Shown here in pieces: positions 35,657 to 44,540 of a stretch of DNA of 64,000 nt. The translations under genes were made by a program, and so were the position numbers. The stretch lies in contig OY754978.1 in the NCBI GenBank assembly GCA_963576475.1, positions 2,901,364 through 2,965,363 of the forward strand. Direction: 5' to 3'. The notes beneath the pieces were generated by a model. The model saw only the letters and a list, made by a program, of their open reading frames with translations. It was not told the DNA's origin and ran no database searches. Position 1 is the first letter of the stretch. Every line of letters begins with the position of its first letter. The DNA is from Molanna angustata. Lineage: Eukaryota > Arthropoda > Insecta > Trichoptera > Molannidae.

Positions 35657-36236
35657 CGGTATTATTTCTCCTCACTACCTCAAGGGGTGAAGTGGGAAAT
35701 TATGAATTCGTTATTTTTAAGGTTATTTTTTATTGCAGAATATCAATTTTATTGCAATATGTAGTATCGTGTATTCTGTAAATTTCATCACAATCTATAT
35801 GTGGGTGTGTGTGTACTTTGTACTTTGCGATATATGCTATGTACGGCGTGTTTATTCTCTTTTGCCGAATATAGATCTGATTCTTTTCAAATTTTGCAAA
35901 TTTGTACCCATATATAATGCTTACTTAGACCCCATTAGATTAGGATGGATATCTGATCAGTGCTTCTTGATTTTTTTAACCGTCAAATATTTCAAAGTGA
36001 CCCCAAGCTCAGGAAACTTAAAACTGTTGTAGGTATATGCTTATTTTCAAATTGCTAAAACGGCACGACAATTTCATAAAAGGGCATTGAATAAGTTTTC
36101 ATAATTAAATATTTAAATCAAAAAATAATTTAACAAACTCATTTCTTGTAAATGTTGGAAAATTTCCATACAACATATGAATACTTTGTGGAGTGTCTTG
36201 GTAGTGAGATGTATAGCGTTGGCCACAGCCCACTCG
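35657..36236 (-). mobile_element. CTCCTCACTAAC-ended repeat, copy 2
   Basis: Reverse-oriented copy of the element at 38279, from CTCCTCACTACCTCAAGGGG to GCGTTGGCCACAGCCCACTC. The two small plus frames here (35733-36032, 36152-36343) are antisense to nothing known and lie wholly in the repeat. Confidence 0.75.
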
Positions 36237-36469
36237 TTTTTGTTTTTTTTTTAGTTAAATTTTGTGGCTGTTGGATGTCGAGATCTGTAGATTATTTGCT
36301 TCTTCTTCTTCCTCTGGTTTCGGTAGGAGACTGCTTCTTGTGATCTGGATGTCCAGTTTTCACTCCATTTTTTTTGCTGGTCTCTCCCTTGCTCTATGAC
36401 CCTCTGGAACGTCCTTGGTGACAATTTTGGGTATTATTTATTTGTTTATTTATAATTTCTTCTCAGGCA

Positions 36470-36635
36470 ACTAACAGGTATACGCACCCACTAATAAGTT
36501 TTCACATTATTGAAACATTGTCTCACAGATCCAAACTGAAAACACAATAAAAAATTATGTCTTCACCGGGAATGGAATCCGGGACCTTTGGCTCAAGTTT
36601 AAGATATCTAACCATCCAACCGCGCTTATGTAATT
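36470..36635 (-). mobile_element. SINE (family 1), minus strand
   Basis: Minus-strand B-box region appears as GGAATGGAATCCGGGACC. The body shows CGCACCCACTAATAAGTT and CTCACAGATCCAAACTGAAA, matching 42370-42585. Confidence 0.7.
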
Positions 36636-36707
36636 CAAATATTATTCATGTAATTCAAAGTACTTCCCAAAGTTAATTATTTGAATCTGAATATTTTTTT
36701 AATAACG

Positions 36708-37050
36708 AACTTAATGTAGGTATGTTAATTTTTATTTATTCTATTGGATATTTTTATTAACGAACTTATGTATATCAATTTTTATTTATTCTATTGGATA
36801 TTTTTAATAACGAACTTTTGTTGTTATTTTTATTTATTCTATTGGATATTTTTAATAACGAACTAATGTTTGTCAATTTTTATTTATTCTATTGGATATT
36901 TTTATTAACGAACTTATGTATGTCAATTTTTATTTATTCTATTGGATATTTTTAATAACGAACTTTTGTTGTTATTTTTATTTATTCTATTGGATATTTT
37001 TAATAACGAACTAATGTTTGTCAATTTTTATTTATTCTATTGGATATTTT
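36708..37050 (+). repeat. About 52-bp tandem repeat with three-unit higher order
   Basis: Seven units of TTTTTATTTATTCTATTGGA then TATTTTTAATAACGAAC. Linkers follow the order TTATGTATGTCAA, TTTTGTTGTTA, TAATGTTTGTCAA, and that order occurs twice, a ~157-bp superunit. A single related unit lies near 43077-43105. Confidence 0.9.
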
Positions 37051-38278
37051 TTACTCATTTTGAAATTATCATAACTAATAAAAAGTTCAAAAATTACTGA
37101 AACAACTTTTTTCAAATAAATCTCCCCTCGTCCCTCCCCCGTCCCTTCCTTCAGTTCCTCCTGTCCCTTCATTCTCATATAGGTAATGGACTTTAGGAAG
37201 TGGTGTGAAATTATATTGAATATAAGACAGTATAGTTATGCAAAGTTGTGTAAAATAAATTGATAATTCCCAGATGGACAAACTATAACGGTGAAAGAAC
37301 ACTGAAAGTAAGTCAAATATCCTCAGTTAAAACCGTATTTAAAAAATTAATTGTAGAAAGTAAATTTAGAAACATTTGACTAATTTATAAGTAGTAATTA
37401 AATTAAAAAACATGTATCCAATATTATAATTTTAATGCTGTTACTTAAGGAATGAAATATGTACTTGATGTACTCTTTTTGTGTGGGAAACTCACTGATA
37501 GCCTATAGGCTAATGAGATCCCAATAATTATTATGATGTAATACTTTTATGAAATAAAAAAAAAAAATAAGAGTGTAGTGATAATAGATGGTCAGTTGGT
37601 AGTTAATTAGAATAATATATTCTGTGTGTAACCATGGAAACGATAACCAATAGAACATGTCATAAAAATCGAATGCAAAACTGGCTTACGTGTTTCTTGT
37701 GTCCTTTTATTATTGCATGATCCATTTTTTTCAAAAAGAAATTTTCTTTAGTTTGGAATTTATTCCAAACATTTTATGAAATACTTCCAAAAAGGCGGCG
37801 TTGTATGTACAAAACGCTTGCTTTAAAAATAGGTAAAGTACACAATATTATTATGTTTTTCACTCAAAGTTAATATATGGTATTCGTGTAAATATGTACT
37901 TCTAAGATTTAAATAAACAAATGTTATCGCGAAAAAGTACATTGTTGTACATGTCATTCGTTGAAAATATTTGTACGAAACTGTCGAAAATTTTTTAAAT
38001 AATATAAAAATCATCAAAAAGTTGGTTTTTTATTTTTCGCAACCCGTCACGTAACGATTTCCAAATATTTAAAACATTTTTGTTTTTGATTGATTTCCCC
38101 CCTAAAGTTAGGAGGAAAATATGGAGTGGGGTTTTTTAGGAGCCTAATATTTTTAGGGTTCATTTTGAGGGTATTATGAGTAATGAGATTGCATTGAAAT
38201 TTTTCGATCAGACATGTGATAAGCTAAATTTTACTATGTGTATGTACGCATTGTAAAAAAATTATAGTATGTATTGTA
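37051..38278. other. AT-rich DNA, old repeats, no gene seen
   Basis: 37785-38030 is a copy of the repeat at 7830-8105. The CCTCCCCCGTCCCTTCCTTC stretch near 37130 resembles, in reverse, the GGGACGGATGGAGGG region near 43015. No supported frame. Confidence 0.4.
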
Positions 38279-38837
38279 AACGAGTGGGTTGTGGCCAACG
38301 CTAAACTCCTCACTAACAAGTCATTCTATAAAGTATTCAAATTTTGTATGGAAAATTTCCAACATTTTCATGAAATGAGTTTGTTAAATTATTTTTTATT
38401 TAAATATTTTATTACGAAAACTTGATAACTCTTCAATGCCATTTTATGAAAGTGATGTGCCTCTTTATGAATTTGAAAATATAAATCTCAAATTTTAAGT
38501 TTCCTGAGCTTGCGGTCACTTTGAAATATTTGACAGTTAAAAAATGAGAAGCACTATTCAGATATCGTTCAAAATCTAATGGGATCTAATCGAGTATTAG
38601 ATATACATATTTACAAAATTTGAATATAATCGAATGAGTACATTTGTTTATAATCGATAAAGTAAAATGAACACGCCGTACATAGCACACACACACACAG
38701 ATACATTGTGATGAACTTTCAGAATACAATCTCAGCATGATACTAGTAGATAATCTGCAAAAAAAAAATACCTTTAAAAATTGCGAAATCATAACTCCCC
38801 ACTATATCACCTTGTGTTAGTGAGGAGTAAAAAAATA
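38279..38837 (+). mobile_element. CTCCTCACTAAC-ended repeat, copy 3 (most complete)
   Basis: Begins CGAGTGGGTTGTGGCCAACG then CTAAACTCCTCACTAAC and ends GTTAGTGAGGAGTAAAAA. The 12-bp CTCCTCACTAAC/GTTAGTGAGGAG pair is inverted. About 560 bp, no frame. The leading CGAGTGGGTTGTGGC text also occurs alone at 42845 and, inverted, at 56440. Confidence 0.75.
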
Positions 38838-39434
38838 TTTACTCAATGGGATATCTGTTGAAATTCTATAAAATATAAAGATGGTTCGATTACCTTTGCA
38901 AAGAAATGACGGTTCATGGATCATGCAAAACATTTAATCAATTGAAAAATATTCGTTTGTTTAATGTTAAAATTCAACGTTTAGTTTGTCGATCGACAAT
39001 ATTCTTGATAGATCTCCGTTGTATATATTACAAATATAAAAAAATACTTGTTATTATTTCTATTGAAATTTATTTGATTATCGACGCGTTTCGTCCAAGT
39101 CACATCGTCAGAATAATAACACTGGTTGACAAGATTTTTGTAACACAAAGCAGATTTTTAAAATGGAAATACCATTTTAAGAATAGGAAAAAAAAATACC
39201 TAAAGTCCTAACACGTACCACTTTTCAATAGCTCTAGAAGACCATTTTACATTACCAGGTAGTCAATTTTAAGAGGGGACGGTTAATATGGATGCATTTT
39301 ATAACAGGAAAAGTACCTAAACTTTGTTCTTTATAATTTAAGACATAAAATTAAGATTAAAAATCAGTCTTCTGTTGAGTTTCGAAGTGATTGGTTCTCT
39401 GTGTGTAGATAAGAAAATGTTTTAAGGACGAAAA
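38838..39434. other. AT-rich DNA with a Penelope-like stem motif
   Basis: 39070-39115 reads ATCGACGCGTTTCGTCCAAG then TCACATCGTCAG. Its complement CTGACGATGTGACTTGGACG then AAACGCGTCG has the stem-loop style of Penelope-like ends. The 101-codon plus frame (38906-39211) is not recognised and runs through this motif, so I do not call it. Confidence 0.4.
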
Positions 39435-39464
39435 TGTCGAGACAGACGCGCCGCAGTTGAAAAA

Positions 39465-40108
39465 TCTCTCCTGACAAATTTATTTATATTTGTGGAGAAT
39501 TTAAGGCGAAATCACAAGCCAGGCCATTTTCTGAAAGTGTTAAAAAAGCCTACTTCCAATATTTTGTTGTTTTAATTGGAGATCAAGACAAGCAGTGGGC
39601 TCACCATGTGTGCTGTGTTAGTTGTAGCGTATCATTTGTGCAGTGGGTGAATGGAAAGAGAAAAAGCATACCTTTGATTGAAAATATCATTTAGACGATT
39701 GCTAATTTTGCCTGACAAAAACTGAATGTTATTCCAAAAAGGAAAAGCACTAGATCAACTATTCAAATTTGCAGTCTGAAATACGACCTGTTCCTCAGAT
39801 TTACCAGTGCTGATCGTACCTTTAGATCCGCAAAATGTTGTTTTGGAAGATATTGGAGACATCGAATCATCAGGCAGCTCCGAAGAACAGTGCACAGACC
39901 CTACTTTTATTACAGGTCCCAGTTCCGGCGAGCCACATTTAATTGCTCAAAGTGAGTTAAATGATTTAGTACGTGATTTGGGGTAATCAAAGCATCAGTC
40001 AGAACTTCTTAGTTGCAGCCATGGTGGGTGATTACTGCTGGTTTTTGAAGAGAGAAGATATGACCCTTCATAAAAGGAGAAAATAGAATTTAATTAGTAG
40101 GTATTATA
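39465..40108 (+). pseudogene. Decayed copy of a multicopy arthropod gene family (GDQDKQWAHHVCC)
   Basis: Three blocks in order on the plus strand. The first, about 39475-39695, is FIYICGEFKAKSQARPF then AYFQYFVVLIGDQDKQWAHH and VCCVSCSVSFVQWVNGKRKS. The second, about 39800-39985 in another frame, ends IAQSELNDLVRDLG before a stop. The third, about 40001-40090, is FLVAAMVGDYCWFLKREDMT then LHKRRK and a stop. I recognise the order from a family of uncharacterised, often multicopy proteins with a CC-x2-C cluster and the SELNDLVRDL line; whether it is host- or transposon-borne is not known to me. Blocks are out of frame and most of the segment between the second and third is missing. Dead. Confidence 0.6.
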
Positions 40109-40315
40109 AGTCAATATTTTTAATCTTTGGATTTTACTTCAATGTAATCATTTTTTTTTCAATACACATCAGATATTGTAAAATTGAATGTGGGTCTATA
40201 AATGTAAAAAATAAATGTGGTTCTATAAATGTAACAAGAAAACCTTCTATAAATGTAACGTGTTACAAGTTTTTTTCTTCTTTTTCGTATTTGGATACGT
40301 CCATTCTACCATAAT

Positions 40316-41261
40316 ATGCTATTCAGCTTAATGTTACAGCCAAAAATTTTTTTTTTGTCGGCCAGTGTAATCTACAAGACTGAGACTATTGGTTATACAC
40401 AAAATTTACATGACAGGTGCATAAAAATGTTGGTTTTTGAACGGCTGGTTAGGGTTGTTCAATATATTAAACAGAAGACAAAGAGTGTGTTGATCCCGGC
40501 GCAGACGATAGGTAGCCATTTGAGTTGCTTGCGAAAATATGATATTATGTGATCGTATTTGCGAAGGATCGTATATGAATCGTATGCAGACATTTTGTAA
40601 TCGATCTAATTTGTTTAGAAGTTCCTGAGTAAGATCCAAATAGAAAAAATCTGCATAATCGAGAATGGGGATAAGGAGAGTTTTTGCGAGCTTTATTTTG
40701 ATGTTGGTTGGGAGAAATTTGTGAAGTTTTTTGACTGAGTGAATTACTATAGAAAAGTTTTCTGCTAACTTTATTGACTTGTTCAGTCCAGGAAAGATGT
40801 TGATTGAAAAGAACTCCTAGATTTTTCGCTCTTTTGGATTAATTTATTGCTGTGCCATTGAATACAGGAAGGGGAATAGTGTTTGAAGTAAGTTTAGCCT
40901 GAAGTTTTGTACTCCCTATGATAATGGCATGAGATTTGATAGGGTAAAGAAGAATACCATTTTCATTGGCCCATTTGCTTATGTAGCCGAGATCAGAATT
41001 CACAGTTAATATGGCATTATTTATGTCATTAGCTAAAAAATCTATGTAAAGTTGAAAATCATCAGCACAGATATGATAGGAGCACTGAAGAGCTCTCACA
41101 ATTGGATTGATGAATATTGAGAAGAGTAGAGGAGAGAGAAGTCCGCCTTGGGGAACTCCGGTTTCCAAATCAATCCAATCGGACATTAATTTGTTCGAGA
41201 GATATTTTGCAACGTTGTTATCTACATATGCTTGTATTATTGTCTTTGGTAGGAACATACC
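40316..41261 (-). mobile_element. LINE reverse-transcriptase part, inverted relative to its own 3' end
   Basis: The minus-strand frames 41258-40839 and 40639-40406 with the stretch between read as one decayed jockey-like ORF2. They contain GVPQGGLLSPLLFSIFINPI (RT motif), CADDFQLYIDF (the A/YADD catalytic site, here CADD), AKTLLIPILDYADFF, then LQNVCIRFIYDPSQIRSH. The sequence stops abruptly at about 41261, where the 3' part of the same kind of element starts on the opposite strand. At least one shift near 40840-40640. The plus frames at 40316-40552 and 41107-41365 are antisense shadows, except the distal part described next. Confidence 0.8.
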
Positions 41262-41700
41262 ATATATTACTATTCATAGTTCTGATTACATTCATAGTTC
41301 AATTGAAGTACATTCAGCTAGACTATGGAATAGAAGTCCTGATATCACGTCGTCTCTCTCACTAAACATCTTCAAGAAAAGGCTAAAGCAGAAATATTTA
41401 TCTGACAACACCTGATTATATCTTCCTCTCGTCTTATTTTCCTTATCCTTTTGTTTTCCTCTTGGTTTTCCTATTATTGCTATGAATTGTTCTTATGTGC
41501 TATCTTCTTTGTTTTTTTACTTTTCGTCTGCTATCTTTGTTTATTTTTGTTATGTGATTAACTTATTGCCATAGTACACACTGTTTTGTATATTTAACAT
41601 TAACTCTGGTTATCTGGAAGAAATTGCCATTAGGCAATAAGCCCGCGCCAGTGTACTAATTATATGTACAGAAAGTAAATTTAATATATTAATAAATAAA
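41262..41700 (+). mobile_element. LINE 3' end (ORF2 C-terminus, UTR and tail)
   Basis: EVHSARLWNRSPDITSSLSL then NIFKKRLKQKYLSDNT and a stop is the C-terminal ARLWN.LP...F K..LK..YL block of jockey-like LINEs. The UTR follows with CTGGAAGAAATTGCCATTAG, GCAATAAGCCCGC and a TTAATAAATAAA tail. It abuts the inverted RT part at 41261. Confidence 0.8.
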
Positions 41701-42369
41701 TTTTGATTATAATATATGTGGGTATTTTTTTGTGCTGTTCAATCAAAAACAAGAAAACTTTCAAGGTTAAATATTCTGCATATCGCTTCCTTTGCGACCA
41801 GTGAGTAACCTAGGCAGATTAAAAATAGACTTTTTAATTGTTTTATTATATTATTTTTCATTTTTTCTTTACTTTTCCTACAAAATTTGTCATTAAACGT
41901 CAAAATATATACTTTTTCGTAAGCAAATATTTGTTTATTACAATTTCAGAAGTGCGTTTTTATACGAATAACATATATTTTGCAAGTATAGCTTAGCGTT
42001 TGAGAGAATAACATTGAAATTATTTTATTTCATTTTAATGTTGGAAAAATTCTATGGTTGGAAATTTGTCATAATATGAAGAAATAGATCGAACTAGCAG
42101 AACAACTAACAGAATCTACCGGGAGCAAAAAGTACTCAAATATTCGACGTACCTTTTATTATATTTCGTTTCCATGGTTACATTGAATACAATTTTCAAA
42201 GAAACCAACCTACTCATAGGGGAATTTGTTATGAATCAAATTAAAATTTATAGAACTTTGGTATAGGTAGGTACCTACCTAATGTTCCATATTTATTCCA
42301 TACTTATTACAAATATCTGATTATGTTCATTTTTCATTTTTTTCATTTATTTTATTTTTATATTATGTA
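41701..42369. other. AT-rich DNA, old repeat, no gene seen
   Basis: 41870-42040 resembles 7830-8105 in reverse. No frame worth calling. Confidence 0.35.
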
Positions 42370-42585
42370 GCTTCTCGAACAACTAACCAGTGCTATGTCA
42401 AATAATTATTTAACACGCACCCAATAATAAGTTGCCACATTCTGGAGACTTACGATATTTATCGTCTCACAGATCCCGACTGAAAACACAATTAAAAACT
42501 GTGCCTCCACCAAAAATCGAACCCGGGACCCTTGGATCAGCAGTCTGATACCCAACCAACTGAGCCACGAAGGACGAAGGTCGTT
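42370..42585 (-). mobile_element. SINE (family 1), best-preserved head
   Basis: On the minus strand: A box TGGCTCAGTTGG (42556-42567, exact TRGCNNAGYNGG) and B box GGTTCGATTTT (42513-42523). The body (AATTGTGTTTTCAGTCGGGA; GTGCGTGTTAAATAATTATT) matches 9541-9738. Ends at TAGTTGTTCGAGAAGC then AT-rich tail. Confidence 0.85.
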
Positions 42586-42839
42586 TCCACTGTTAGAATC
42601 AAATACTCATACTAATATTTTAGAGTGTAAATGTTGGTATTATGTAATATAAGTGTCTGATTTTTAATTATTTATTTAATAATTATTATCTAAATATTTT
42701 TTTGTTTATATATTTATCTCATACACGAAATAATAAAAAAGTATGTTAGTAGTTGGAATTCATTCAACGATCCAAGGTGATGGGACAAGCGGAATCATTA
42801 AATACTCATTTTACACTAAATAACAATAAAATAGAATAA

Positions 42840-43150
42840 CAGAGGGGTTGTGGCCAACACTAAACTCTTCATAATGCTTTAATTCATTCAAATTTAAAAC
42901 CACTTTTCAACTCCAATCTTGCCGAAATTTCTTTCCCAGTCTAATCCTATTGAAATTTCAAACCAGTTCCCTTTACATTATTTGAGACGGAAGGGACATT
43001 AAGAACTGAAGGGAAGGGACGGATGGAGGGACTGAAGGGACGGATGGGACTGTTTTTAAATAAAAACTTTTTTTTAATTTTTATTTATTGTATTGGATAT
43101 TTTCTACTTATTCGGAATTTATCATAACAAATAAACAGTTCAAAATTACG
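42840..43150. repeat. Mixed repeat fragments
   Basis: GGGGTTGTGGCCAACACTAA at 42845 is the outer end of the 38279-type repeat. 42990-43060 is a GGGACGGATGGAGGGACT purine-rich run. 43077-43150 matches 37025-37100 (TATTTATTGTATTGGATATT). Confidence 0.5.
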
Positions 43151-43214
43151 AAAACGATCTTGATACATTAGCATATTGCTTTACCTTCTAGAGCAACGCC
43201 GGGTATAAAACAAG

Positions 43215-44419
43215 TATTATAATAAAAATCTATGCATAGACAATCATAGATTTTTATTATAATGGACGTTTGACGTTTTGGTTGGCAGACCACATTGTTA
43301 TTCTATAGAGAATAACGACTAATGCGAATTGTTTTGCTGTCGAAAAAAACAATTTGTTCATTGAGATTTAGAGAACAGTTTTCTAGGATTTATTGAGATG
43401 TAAGGAAAACTAAAATAATATGTTGCCAGCCAAAACATCAAACGCGCGATATTCCACTACTTAATTGTTATAGCCGAAAAACAGTGTTGCCGAAAAACGA
43501 TAATTTTTAATTTTTTCCGCGGCAACATTTTTGGCGGAAGACTACTAGCGCCTCTGACGGCGTGAGAGAACGACAAGGAAGCTTATAGCCAACGCGTCAG
43601 TGACGCGCTCTCTTGGCGTTCAACTCTGGTGGGCGACGGACGGTTTGGTGTGACGCCGTCATCGGTCGACACGTGCTCCCGATGGCGGCCATATTTTCGA
43701 CGGCGCAGGAGGTCTGCTTGACAGGACACGTCACGCGCATGGACGCTGCCGGTGCTACGGAGCCAAGATGAGGGCATCAACAGGGCAGAGGCGTGGAGGC
43801 AGGGCGCAGTGTTGGGCCACCGCAGCAGGGAACGCGGCGGCTAGCAGATTGGACCACGAGGGGCTTTCCGTGTCGTCTGGGGCGTCGGTTCGCCTCCGGT
43901 GAGGCTCCCAGCTGGCCTGCCACCTCTGTCGAGATGCGCCTTCATAGCGTTTCCGTGTGGCACGGAGCCAGTCATGGGTGACTGCCTTGCAGAGAAGAGG
44001 AAACTACGCCGAGTACGACAAGGACCTGCCAGCCTGACGCAGAGGCTGGGCCCCGCCGGAACTTCAGCCACCACGTGGAAGACAGTGACATGCCTGGAGA
44101 AAGGATGTCGCTGTACCCTGGGGCTGCACCTTCTGGTCGGCGTCTCTTCGTGCTCGGTTGTGTTTAAGAGTTGGACTGTTATTCTTCGTTTTGTTTTGTT
44201 ATTTGTACTCTGTTGTTGTTGTGTTTGTGTTTTTTTTTATTATTTAATTGCCATGGACCAACTATAATGATTTTTTAATAAATGCGCCGTACTACTACAA
44301 TTTCATAGTGTCATCATCATTTGTCTCCTTTTCTTCCTCACATTGGCTTTGATGTTTCCTCGTGGTAGACGAGAGGTCTCATCATACTTTTTGCACGGAG
44401 TACGACATCTAGAATATTA
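43215..44419. mobile_element. P-like MITE, copy 2, carrying a GC-rich insertion
   Basis: Two CATAGATTTTTATTATAA-type termini stand back to back at 43215-43262; the far terminus is ATTATAATAAAAATCTAT near 44410-44430. Internal MITE text (TATAGAGAATAACGACTAAT, CAAACGCGCGATATTCCA) runs to 43457 and resumes at 44385 (TACTTTTTGCACGGAGTAC). Confidence 0.75.
43463..44384 (+). mobile_element. GC-rich 922-bp insertion, probable solo LTR
   Basis: Inserted in the MITE between two copies of TACTT (43458-43462, 44385-44389). The MITE sequence flanking the insert is continuous with other copies. The interior is far richer in G+C than anything else here. The distal part has a T/G-rich stretch and a TTTTTTAATAAATGCGCC polyadenylation-like block about 110 bp before the end, as in R-U5 of an LTR. 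TGTTATAG starts 3 bp inside the left edge. The frames at 43583-43780, 43793-43981, 43841-44074 and 43899-44267 overlap on both strands and look like chance frames of GC-rich DNA. Confidence 0.5.
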
Positions 44420-44540
44420 TAATAAAAATCTATCCATAGACTTAATATCGTATAATTGCCTACGGGATTTGACCCGTCAAATCAATACCTATCTACATAC
44501 GTATGTAGATAGGTATTGGTCAAATCCTGTAGGCACCGAT

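Noticed and set aside
43583..44267. Four overlapping frames of 62-122 codons in the GC-rich block
   Set aside because: They overlap on both strands, share no recognisable domain, and stop-poor frames are expected by chance in GC-rich DNA.
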